Source of the DNA: Neoceratodus forsteri
Lineage: Eukaryota; Chordata; Ceratodontiformes; Ceratodontidae
Length of the DNA: 64,000 bases
Direction of reading: 5' to 3'
Assembly (NCBI GenBank): GCA_016271365.2
Contig: CM028132.1
Coordinates: 1,189,643,001 to 1,189,707,000, forward strand
Position numbers and translations under genes: made by a program. The notes under the pieces are model-generated. The model was not told where the DNA came from. It made no database searches and saw only the letters and a list, made by a program, of their open reading frames with translations. Each line of letters starts with the position of its first letter. Position 1 is the first letter of the stretch. Positions 1 to 9,361 of this stretch are shown here, in pieces.

Positions 1-190
1 CCTGCATGCAAATGGGGCTATAATGACATGCAAATGGCCCCATTTACGCCTTGCATGCATAATGGCCTCATTTGCGTGCCCAGCGCTGAATATCAGGTTG
101 ATGTGCCTAGCACACCCACACTTGTGCTGGCATATCCCCCTGTTCCTCGCTTGCCACTTGCACTGGTGCAGTGTGGGCAGCCCCAGTGCC

Positions 191-232
191 ATAGTCAATG
201 GTGCTGAGCCATGGCACAGCACCGTTGACTAT
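191..232. repeat. Imperfect hairpin, 16-bp arms
   Basis: Arms at 191-206 (ATAGTCAATGGTGCTG) and 217-232 (CAGCACCGTTGACTAT) are reverse complements with one mismatch around a 10-base loop. Weaker complementarity continues outward to roughly 160 and 265, so this may be the core of an old foldback element. No target duplication is clear. Two octamer-like ATGCAAAT words lie just upstream at about 6 and 31. Confidence 0.55.
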
Positions 233-780
233 CGCCCGGGCACATCCCAGTTGCACCGTGCCCAGGCTTGCGCCCATGCCTGGTGCATTTCTGAATATCC
301 TACCCTCTGTTTTTTTCAGAAAATGTTCTTGTCAGTTTCCTTCCTTGCAGGTGCAACAAAACAGTTGATGGTGTCCCAGAATTGACCTCTGGTTCACAGC
401 TCTGCTAAGGGTTTGCAGATCATCATCTCAGGTTGACCCCTTGAGCTCCAAATAGATTTTTGCAATCATTTCAACAATATAACCATATACATTTTCAAAC
501 CAAGGGATCCCAGTTTCACATAAAGATTCACACATATTTTATAATTTCAGATATGCAAGGGGGAAGAAAAGGTAGAAACAGCAAGTAAAGGCAGAGGGAT
601 AGCGGGGGGGGATAGTGAGATCGTCGGAATGGCCAGTCTCTTGGTCTCGCAAGAAAATTTGACTGCGCAGACAGACAAGAGACAAAACAGAAGAGGATAA
701 AACAGATCCTTACTTTTAACTCTTTCTATGTAATAAATCTTTTTACATAACAAATGGGACAGGGTCTTATTCAACCCTGT

Positions 781-1056
781 CACACTGGCTGCCCCAATGT
801 TTTGGAACTCCTTTCCTCAATATTTGAGGGAGTTTCTGACAGTGAATCAGTTTAAGTATTCAACAGTATCAGGGGTCAGGATGGTTTTGTGCAGATGTGC
901 AATATTGTTATGGTTGATTTTAATTAGATTTTGGATTATAAATGCTGGGACTGGTAAAAATGTTTAGAACTAGTTAGAAAACTTTCTATTTATTGTATTT
1001 TGGTGAGCTGCCCTGAGCCTGTTGGCTAGGGATGAGAGCTAAACAAAAACACTACT
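781..1056 (+). mobile_element. LINE 3'-terminal fragment (CR1/L2 group)
   Basis: Bases 787-860 translate to a typical extreme C-terminus of CR1/L2-group ORF2: AAPMFWNSFPQYLREF followed by a QFK segment (W-N-S-x-P, then F-K). The 3' flank at 1008-1050 (GTGAGCTGCCCTGAGCC and onward) resembles the 3' untranslated end of L2/CR1-type LINEs in reptiles. Everything upstream of the W-N-S block is missing, so the copy is strongly 5'-truncated, as is usual for LINEs. Family assignment is from motif and layout only. Confidence 0.6.
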
Positions 1057-1144
1057 TATGACTTTCTTACTGAAATTTATTTTATTTTTTTCATTCTAGG
1101 ATTACAACACCTTTGAACCATAGGTTCTTTTACAGAGGTTCCTC

Positions 1145-1460
1145 ATCATTATAGTACAGTCAGTTGACATGATACAGACAAAATCTTATGGCAATGTGGG
1201 AGAAGAAAAAAAAGAATAACAATTCAGTAACAAGTATGGTAACGTGTGGCACTGAGCATCAAAACAAAGTCATAGTGGTAATAGAGCAGTCAGTAAAGTG
1301 ACTTTGTTGGCTTAGGTTTGTGGGGGAGTTCTTAGAGATGGGAAGGTATCAGTAAAGTATTATGTAAGGGACTAAGAAATTCATAACAAGTAATAGTGCA
1401 GTCAGTAGGAGACTTTGTCAGCTTACAGATTGTGTGGGAGAAAAGTTTTAATGATGGGAG
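1145..1460. repeat. Diverged tandem duplication, about 110-130 bp period
   Basis: The words TAGTACAGTCAGT (near 1150), TAATAGAGCAGTCAGT (near 1280) and TAATAGTGCAGTCAGT (near 1390) each start a segment that runs through GACTTTGT(T/C)(G/A)GCTTA and ends in a purine-rich GTGGGAGAA-like stretch. Copies 2 and 3 are clearly alike and copy 1 is weaker. The block may lie in a minus-strand LINE 3' region, since a T/A-rich tail-like run is at 1076-1095. The following 1460-1740 is G/A-rich with no recognised content. Confidence 0.45.
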
Positions 1461-1740
1461 ATGGAGAAGGGTGATGGGGAAAAGATAGATGGAGAATCGG
1501 GGTAAAGGACATCAGTTGGGGCTCAAAGGGGGAATGGGGTTAGTAGGAGAGGAGAGCAGATGAGGGGGTGGTGCACGAGGAGGGAGTCAATGGTAATACT
1601 GGGAGCAAGGTTGGAGTAAGAGGAGGAGTTTGTAGGAGAATGGGGGTAGGAGAGGGCCTAATATGGGGATAAAGGTGATAGGAGTGAAAGGATAGCTTAG
1701 GGAGGGCAGACAGATTTGTACCTGAGTTGACCCCTTGCAG

Positions 1741-2958
1741 ACCAAGTACAGCCATGGTCCATCATAGCAACCACAACTGTGATGGAAGGTACCTTTACAT
1801 GCAGCCTACCTTGGAGCATCGCCATCTGAATTGGCCCCTCTGTTCCGATGGCACTACTGCCTGTTCTGTTCATATGCTGCAGCTGTGCAGCGATGCTGCC
1901 TCTTCTGGCATCTTAGATGTGTTTCCTGCCATCTGAGAGCACGAGAAGAGAATAGCGAGGGCAAGTAGGATGGAGTGCTGCATTTCAGATGGAAGGACAT
2001 GAAAAAGTGAACTATTCCCTGATGTTTCTTTTCAAACAAGGCACAAACTGCATCCATCCCCCCACACACAGGCTGTCTTCTCGTCCTCTCGGATAGCAGC
2101 TGAGAGTTGGTGGGTTTCCTTGTTTATTCTGTAGCTTCGCAGGGAGATGGAGCTTTCAAGAGGAGCTGCCTGTAAACTTTATGAACCTGCAGAGTTGATT
2201 GGGGGTTGTATTTGGGCGGAGGGTACACACCTCTCAACTCTGCCACATTAAGAGGGCAGACCCTCATTTTACTGCTCTAAATCACTCCACACATGGAAAA
2301 GGTACTGCCTACATAGAGAAGGCAGGCACTGTCTAACATTGCAAACTCAGACAGTAAAGCAGAAATTCAAAATACTTTTATGTTGCCTCTTTTAAATGAA
2401 AAGACTGCCTCTAGCACCAGTGCACTCCAGACATGTTTCGGAAGAAGGTTGCCTGCATCCATGCGAGTATTGCCATTTGTTTAGAACACCACAAACACAT
2501 TGTATACCCAGGAAACCAGGGAATGCATGGAAACAGAATGCTCACTTCTACGGCAGTGCTGCTCGCATTTACATTACATAATAGGTGACATTCCAATTGC
2601 TGTGCACCACTCACAGCGGTGCAGAGTTGCTCGTGTAAAAGGCCCTAAAAAGTATGCATTTCACAGCTGCTGAAATTAATGGTGAAATGAGCCCTGGAAC
2701 TAGAACTGCTGTACTTTACCAGCAATATTAGGATCCTTGGAAAATCCAGACCTGAAGATGGAAACGGCTTTAGAAAAATAATTTATGGTACATAGTAACA
2801 TCATGCTGTATTCTCCCATGGGAATCAGTAGTCCTGCTTTGAAAGTCTTAATGCTACTATGGTAGTTTACAGACCCTCCCTGGTAGGCCATCAGTGTATA
2901 TACCCTACCCTCTCTGTCTGCTTTAGTATGCAGGACAGTGTGAGCATCAGCGCTGCTG
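1741..2958. other. No recognised feature
   Basis: Mixed-composition sequence with only short chance reading frames. The one notable word is CACACCTCTCAAC at 2226-2238. It matches the terminal repeat type of a hAT-like MITE seen elsewhere in the window but has no partner end nearby. Nothing else supports a gene, exon or repeat class here. Confidence 0.4.
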
Positions 2959-2964
2959 CTTGCT

Positions 2965-3735
2965 ATGCCACAACCTAGGTTTGGAAGAGAACCTGTGGTG
3001 TTAGACGGCTGGCTGGGGGAGGAGGACCAAGCATCTCAGCAGCTGCCCTGCTCCTCAGGGAGGGAGAGTTCTCAGCCTCTGCAGCATTACTTTCACCTGG
3101 GGGCCACAGGTGGTGGTGTAGCTGGAGCTGCGATCAGGGAAGAAGGACACCAGTCAAACGGGGACAACCAAATAGAGGTACCCAGAGAAGTGGAAGGAAA
3201 GGATGTGGAGGTTAGCCAAGGAGGTGACCTCAGCGGGGAGAGCAGTGGACCCCAGAGGAGGAGGAAGCGAATCCTGATGGGGGATTCCATCATAAGAAGG
3301 ATTCAGCTAGGAACACAGGAGGGGGAGGACAGGGAGGTGAGGTACCTACCAGGTGCCATGGCATGGAGGGATGGAAGAAAGATCCTGGGGATCACTGGGC
3401 AGGCAAGATGGGAGGGTGAGCTGGATGTCATTATCCACCTAGGTACGAATGACCTGGCAAATGGGGAGCCAAAGGAAGTTCAGGAAGAGTTTAGGAAATT
3501 GAGGAGGGGTCTCAAGCAAGTAGCTACTTCTGTCACCTTCTCAGAAGTATTACCTGTGAGAGGCAAGGGAGAGCATAGGGGTGCATGCACCAGGAACTTT
3601 AACTCATGGTTGAAGAACTGGTGCTGTGAGGAAGGGTTTGATTCATTGGTGGCTGGGGACCCACCTGGAGGATGGAGGTTTGTTTGTTTTAAGCTTCGGG
3701 CCTGCATCCATCCTGGAGAATCAAACACTCAATGA
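2965..3735 (+). CDS. CR1 ORF1, SGNH/GDSL esterase-like protein (retrotransposon, likely inactive)
   Basis: An open frame of 256 codons. Residues 1-100 are low-complexity and acidic or Gln-rich. From about residue 101 the frame reads RKRILMGDSIIRR, matching SGNH hydrolase block I (GDS with the nucleophilic Ser). Around residue 158 it has HLGTNDLA, matching block III (G-x-N-D, with the Asn). The block V Asp-x-x-His that should close the catalytic triad is not visible: the C-terminus reads WRFVCFKLRACIHPGESN and looks mutated. Known family: many CR1 elements carry an esterase-type ORF1, thought to act in RNP or membrane interaction rather than metabolism. ORF2 follows 140 bp downstream. The frame has stayed open while ORF2 has not. 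I chose the first Met; the true start may lie upstream. Confidence 0.8.
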   Translation: MPQPRFGREPVVLDGWLGEEDQASQQLPCSSGRESSQPLQHYFHLGATGGGVAGAAIREEGHQSNGDNQIEVPREVEGKDVEVSQGGDLSGESSGPQRRRKRILMGDSIIRRIQLGTQEGEDREVRYLPGAMAWRDGRKILGITGQARWEGELDVIIHLGTNDLANGEPKEVQEEFRKLRRGLKQVATSVTFSEVLPVRGKGEHRGACTRNFNSWLKNWCCEEGFDSLVAGDPPGGWRFVCFKLRACIHPGESNTQ

Positions 3736-3875
3736 TAGTTTAAATGCTACATTGACAAGCATTTAAACTAGCCAAGGGGGGTGGCAGGCCAGCAAGGAGG
3801 GTACCTACTTGCTCACCCCCCACAGCTAGCAGTGGAACCAGTGAACCGGAGGAGTGGATATCGATACAAAGCAGT

Positions 3876-6800
3876 GTGCAAAAGATGCAGATTAGCAACC
3901 AAGAAGTGAATAGGCAGAAAAGGGTCAAAATTCAACAGAAGGGCAGACAGCAAGGAGAACCAGAGATAAAGGAAAACCAGGGAAGGGGCTGGAATAGAAC
4001 AGCTAAACGGTCTAGGGAGGTCAAATCATGGAAAGCCATGTGTGCCAATGCCAGGAGCCTTAGCAACAAGATGGAAAATCTGGAGGCTGTCATGGTGCAG
4101 TCAGACCTGGACATTGTGGCCATCGCTGAAACCTGGTGTAATGATAACCAAGACTGGGAGATGGCCATACCTGGCTACAACATATTCAGAAGAGATGGCA
4201 GGTAGGAAGGGAGGAGTGGCACAGTATGCAGTGGTGGAGCCAGGTTTGGGAGCATTTGGGAGCCGGGGGGAGCCATTCAGTCAATCATGGGCTCCACAAT
4301 GGGCAATAAACATTGAAAATAGATGGTGGTGGGGCACCACTACTCACACTGGGGCAGCCAGGAGGGGCGCCCGACACCCCAGCCCCCCCCAGCTCCGCCA
4401 CTGCTGTATGTGAAAAATGACATAAGAGCCACAGAGATCCAGGAGGAACAAAATGGGGGAGAGATACTGTGGGTTAAGCTGGAAAGGAAAATGGGGCCAG
4501 CCATCCGCACAGGTGTGGTCTAAGACCACCAGCCCAGGAGAAAGAAACAGATAGGAGTTGATGCTAGCCATCCAAAGGATGGCAGACAAGGGTGAGGTAG
4601 TACTGGTTGGAGACCTCAATATTCCAGATGTGGACTGGAGCATCCCAGCAGCAGCATCAACTAGGAGCAGATTTATCCTGGACTTCCTTCAGGGTGCCTT
4701 CCTCAAGCAACTGGTCATGGAACCAACTCAGCAGAAGGCAATACTGGACCTTGTGCTCACAAATAGGGACAGTGTTATGGGGGTAACAGTGGGGGAGCAC
4801 CTGGGGAACAGTGACCACCAGTCATTGTGGTTTGAAATCACAGAAGGAGTAGAACCAAACCACACAAAAACACGTATCCTGGATTTTAGGGGGGCAGACT
4901 TTGGGAAATGGGGAGATACTTGAAAGAGGCATTTAGAGGAATGGGGCAGGAATCAGGGGTTGAGGAACAGTGGGCAGTATTTAAAATGGGGATTACAAGA
5001 GCAACAGAATCATGTGTTAAGCAGGTTAGCAAGAGGAAAAGGAAGAGGAGACCATTATGGTTTTCCAAAGAGGTAGAAAGGAAAGTGAAAGCCAAAAAGA
5101 TTGCATTCAAGCAATACAAAAAGACACAGGCAGAAGGGGATAGGGAGAAGTACCAGGAGAAGCAAAGGGAGGCAGGGAGGTCAGTAAGGGAAGCCAAAGC
5201 TCAGACAAAAGAGCACATTGCAAAATCAGTGGGTAGAGAGGACAAAACCTTTTACAGGTATATGAGTGGAAAAAGAAAGGCAAAGGGAGGGATAGTGAGA
5301 CTGAGGGGGGAGGATGGGGGCAGCGTGGAGGATGACAACAGTAAAGCTGACATACTGAACAGGTATTTCTGCTCAGTCTTTACTGAGGAAGAGGGGGATA
5401 ATGGATCTGAAGGGAGTCAAGGAGTGAGAATGGTGCAGAAATGGACACAAGTCCCTTTACACGAGAAAGGGTCCTGAAGAAATTGGAAGTAATAAGAGTT
5501 GATAAAGCAATGGGGCCAGATGGGGTGCACCCCATGGTTCTTAAAGAACCAAGAGAGGTGGTGGCTGAACCTCTGGCTATCCTGTTTAGCCAATCACTGG
5601 AAACAGGGGCGGTACCCAAAGACTGGAGGACAGCAGATGTAGTCCCCCTTATACAAAAGTGGGAACAAAGAGGAAGCAGGGAACTACAGACCAGTCAGCC
5701 TCACCTCGGTAGTGGAGAAGATCATGGAAGCACTACTGAAGGAGAGATTGGTGGAACATCTGGTTGTCAATGGACTACAGGACCCAAGGCAGCATGGTTT
5801 CACCAGGGGGAGGTCATGTCAGACCAACCTCATTGAATTTTTTGACTGGGTGACTAGGGAGGTGGATCAGGGGAGGGCAGTGGACATGGCCTATCTGCAC
5901 TTCAGCAAGGCCTTTTTGACACTGTGCCACATAGAAGACTATTACACAAACTGGGGAATATGGGTGTGGGCAGGACAGTAGTGTGGTGGGTAGGTAACTA
6001 GTAGGGCAGCAGGACACAGAGGGTGGTGGTAAATGGCTGTCACTCCACAGAGGGAAGAGTGACCAGTGGGGTACCACAGGGATCAGTGCTGGGACCGGTC
6101 CTATTCAACATCTTCATCAGTGACATTGTGCAGGACCTAGAAGGCAGAATTTCACTGTTTGCTGATGACACAAAGCTCTGTAACAGAGTAGACACACCAG
6201 AGGGTGTAGACAGAATGAGAAGGACCTGCAGAAACTTGAAGAATGGTCAGGGGTTTGGCAGTGAAATTCAATGCAAAGAAGTGCAAGATAATGCATATGG
6301 GGCACAAAAACCCTGGCACAATATATCAGTTAGGGGGTGAGGATATAGATGCACAAGCCGGAAAGGGATCTTGGGGTTATCATCTCTGATGACCTCAAGG
6401 TAGGGAAACAGTGTGACAAGGCAGCAGGTAAAGCAAATAGGATGCTGGGATGCATAGGCAGGGGCATCACCAGCAGGAAAAGGGAGGTCATGATTCCACT
6501 ATACAAGACACTAGTGAGGCCCCACCTGGAGTACAGTGTACAGTTCTGGAGACCTTACCTACGTAAGGACATAGACAGGGTAGAGAAGATTCAGAGGAGG
6601 GCAACAAAGATGGTACATGGATTGCATCACAAGTCCTATGAGGACAGGTTGAAGGAATTGAATATGTACTCCCTGGAGGAGAGGAGGGAGAGAGAGGACA
6701 TGATAGAGACATACAAGTATCTTACAGGGAGGAACAGGGTGCAGGAATACATTATTTTTAAGTGAAAAAGATGTTCCAGGACTAGAGGGCATGGAATGAA

Positions 6801-6960
6801 GTTGGAGGAGGAGCGATTCAGAGGAAACATGAGAAGAATTTCTTCACAGAGCGGGTGGTGGACAAGTGGAACACCCTGCCAGAGGAAGTGGTGGGGGCTG
6901 AAGCAATCACGGGATTTAAGAATGCATGGGATAGACATAAAGAAATTCTGGAGGTCAGGG
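3876..6960 (+). pseudogene. CR1 ORF2: endonuclease and reverse transcriptase (frameshifted)
   Basis: Pieces in successive frames give the CR1 ORF2 order. The APE-type endonuclease shows NARSLSNKMENL and IAETW (4045-4135), VGDLNIPDVDW (about 4600-4635) and GNSDHQSLWF (about 4806-4835), which are the expected Asn, Glu, Asp/Asn and Asp/His blocks. The reverse transcriptase shows KAMGPDGVHP (about 5508), GFTRGRSCQTNL (about 5795), AYLHFSKAF (about 5890), GVPQGSVLGPVLFNIFISDI (about 6069) and LFADDTKL (about 6155), the last being the catalytic Y/F-A-D-D box. The C-terminal domain follows with RDLGVIISDDLK and RPHLEYSVQFW (6364-6560). At least seven frame changes and a MITE insertion break the gene. 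It is a molecular fossil of target-primed reverse transcription machinery. Confidence 0.92.
4229..4403. mobile_element. hAT-like MITE inserted in CR1 ORF2
   Basis: The 175-bp insert has terminal inverted repeats CAGTGGTGGAGC (4229-4240) and GCTCCGCCACTG (4392-4403) with one mismatch. It is flanked by CAGTATG (4222-4228) and CTGTATG (4404-4410), a 7-bp duplication with one mismatch. Removing it rejoins the endonuclease frame from GGVA to YVKNDI, as expected for CR1. The CAGTGG-type end suits hAT elements, which normally duplicate 8 bp, so the superfamily is probable rather than certain. It contains no coding capacity. Confidence 0.75.
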
Positions 6961-7076
6961 GTAAGGGGCAACAGACTTCTAGGAAAACATAAACTGAACT
7001 TACAAGCTCAAATGGGCAGACTGGGTGGGCCATAGGCCCTTATCTGCCGACACTGTCTATGTATCTGTGTACCAGT

Positions 7077-7965
7077 GGAGGCCTGACATACTGACACACA
7101 CAGTAGTGTGCACACATGCTGCTAACGCTGGCCAGTGAGCATCCTGGGGGCAGAGCAACATGCAGTACACGGGGACACCCACACAGTTGGATAATGCCAA
7201 CCCCCACTGTGCAGGCCTTGCACTGCCGACTTGGCACCAACCGCTGGATTGAGCAGTACCTCTGACGGGGCTTGGCCCCACCCCACTCTAAGGGGTTAAC
7301 CAGGGAGAAACAAGGAGGAATGAGATAAGTCTGGGATGAGGCAGGTGACAGGTTTGAGGAAGAGGTGGCCGACTGGGGCAAGGATGGGGAGAGGGAAGCA
7401 AATGAAAAGAAAAGGAAAAAGAACAGTGTAATAATGTTACATCTTAGCATTCTCTTCTCTAGGCTAAATAATTTTGAGTGCACTCAGTCTCTCCTCTTAC
7501 TGTTGCTGCTGGAGGGAAGTACATGCTGTTTTGTTTGTTTTGTTACAGAAGAATGTAAGGCCTGGAAACTGATGCTGTGAGAGATCTGGTCGTGCCTTGT
7601 TTTTTTTTTAGCTTGCTGTGTTGGTGTGAGCACAAAAAAATAATAGCCAAGAGCATCAGTCTGAAAGTGTAGGCTTCATCACACTATTGTATCAGTTTCC
7701 TCCTTCACATAATCCCTGAACACCAAGTAGAAAAGAAACCTAATAACAGTTAGCCGTGTTTGAATTGCTGCTGAAAGTTGTGTTCGGGTTTCCTGTCCTT
7801 TGCTGCTCATGAGAAGTGAGTGTAAGTCAGTTTGCCATCAAAATCAGTAACTCATCTTTTTTTCCCCTCTCCAGTGAAAGGCAGTGAAATGATCAAGGGG
7901 TTGGAAATAAAATAAAAATAGACTCAAAAGATCTAAGACTCCTTTCCCTGGAAAAGGAATCAATC
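7077..7965. other. No recognised feature
   Basis: 7077-7300 is comparatively GC-rich with CA-rich words, and the rest is mixed or AT-rich. Only short frames without family resemblance are present. I see no repeat ends or exon-like structure. Confidence 0.4.
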
Positions 7966-8050
7966 AATTCCTTTATTTAACCAGGTAAACCCCATTGAGA
8001 ACTGGTTCTTCTTTACAGTGAGGGACTTGGACAAGAGCTCACTAAGAGCT
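7966..8050 (-). mobile_element. L2-like LINE 3' end
   Basis: Read on the minus strand this ends in TTTACCTGGTTAAATAAAGG. It is preceded by a TCTCAATGGGG word and a CACTGTAAAGAAG word, matching the consensus 3' end that recurs through this window (near 8.8, 15.1, 33.0, 38.9, 40.2 and 47.9 kb). CCTGGTTAAATAAAGG is a common 3' end of vertebrate L2-type LINEs. The 5' extent is not traceable beyond about 8160. Confidence 0.6.
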
Positions 8051-8811
8051 GTAGCATGACGTAACTAACATGAAATACAACAGTCGAGCACATAATCTGA
8101 TCTTAATACAATAAGAATAAACAGAAAATTCCAAATAAATAATGAGGTCATGACACAAACAATTGGCAAGCTGTTGGATTTGCCTCTTCTAATTTAAACA
8201 GAAATGTCATTTTTACTTTATGTTTTGCAAGATGGCTTACCATATCATCATGTCACAGGAGGTCAACATGGAGTGTTTGACCCTCATTTTCTACTTGGAT
8301 TAAAGATACAAGTTGATTTTGTCATTATAACTAGCATATTAAAACCTGTAGAAGAAAATGTATTTTGTAAAAGTGTCCTCTCTGTTCAAGGAAAATGCCC
8401 AGAATAATCTGAGGATCAACACATTTAGTTTTTCTGACCTAAGACTAAGAGGGTATGTGACAGAAGTGTTCCAAATGGTGAGGCACATAGGCCTGCCCAC
8501 AATATAGAACTGTTTCTGAAAACCATTTTCAAAACCAGTTTAAACTGGTTGAGTGCGTCAACACTATGCAGTAACCATTTTTGATAATTTATTTTTTGTC
8601 CACTTTGCTGCTGCTAACTCTACTCTTCCTATAACCATTTCCCATTAATTCCGACACACAGAACTGTGCTTTCCTGTCCACACTACAGATTGAACTGCTT
8701 TAGTCAAACCATTACAGCTTAAATCGTTCTTGAAATTAGCTCCCAAGAAGGTCTGTAAAACAGTTTTCAGAAAGTGTTCTACCAGGGCATTAGTGTTGAC
8801 AAAAGCCATTA
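8051..8811. other. Unassigned, with a perfect 18-bp palindrome and a 10-bp inverted repeat
   Basis: AACCAGTTTAAACTGGTT at 8533-8550 is a perfect palindrome. GTCAACACTA (8557-8566) and TAGTGTTGAC (8791-8800) form a perfect 10-bp inverted repeat 225 bp apart, and both ends continue with a TGC/GCA word. This could be an old MITE, but I find no matching target duplication. A 67-codon frame at 8204-8407 resembles nothing I know. Confidence 0.35.
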
Positions 8812-9300
8812 TGTTATTTATTTATTGAAACATTTCACCAGGAAGGCACACTGAACAACAAGTTTCTCGTCTCCCAGTGTGACCTGGCACTGTTAACCCA
8901 TTTTGTTTTAAAAATGTATTTGTAAATCGATTAACTTTTGAGCTAAATGCTCATTTTCAAAAGTTCTATGTCAAGTATTGTAACAAGCAAATTTGGATAC
9001 AGGCAACAAAGATGGGCATTTGTCAATATATTGGATACAGGCAGCTCAGAGCAACAATAAACAAATGTACAATGCATGTTATGTTTTAATACATCAGTTG
9101 AGTACAGTTTAATGAAGCTAAACTGGTTTGAAACATACAGAGCGGACAGTCACAACAAAGGTCAGTCTGGGCTATTTGGCATAGGATATTAAACAAGGGG
9201 ACATGAATTTCAACAGAGCGGGAGGAGAAAGAGTCAGAATCAATGTGAGGAAACATTTTTCTGAGACTGAGGGAGTAATTCATTCATGCAGTAGTTTACC
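8812..9300 (-). mobile_element. L2-like LINE 3' region
   Basis: The minus-strand tail is the TTATTTATTTATTGAAAC run at about 8813-8830, read as a TCAATAAATAAATAA end. It is followed by a block at 8835-8890 nearly identical in layout to 33025-33095 (CACTGA-CAACAAG, then CTC-TCTCCCAGTGTGACCTGG). The upstream part (8890-9300) is AT-rich untranslated sequence with no coding trace. It belongs to the same family as the longer copy at 33.0-35.1 kb. Confidence 0.65.
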
Positions 9301-9361
9301 ATTGGGGGGAAGGTAGAAACGCGTACTGTAGCTTAGATGCCTTCAAGTTACAACTAACATA

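Larger units (their letters stand above)
2960..7075 (+). mobile_element. CR1 LINE, copy A (near full length, decayed)
   Basis: The order is esterase-like ORF1 (2965-3735), a linker, then an ORF2 with endonuclease, reverse transcriptase and a C-terminal domain (3876 to about 6960). It ends in a CR1-type 3' tail whose last recognisable words are TTATCTGCCGACACTGTCTATG at about 7040-7062. ORF2 is split over several frames, so the copy is dead. No target duplication is visible, which is normal for CR1. The 5' end is uncertain because sequence upstream of 2960 has no recognised CR1 content and any zinc-finger part of ORF1 is absent. A 175-bp hAT-like MITE sits inside ORF2 (4229-4403). Confidence 0.9.

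Noticed and set aside
23..385. 120-codon frame at the window start
   Set aside because: Spans a hairpin, has no domain-like pattern and no codon bias that I could see.
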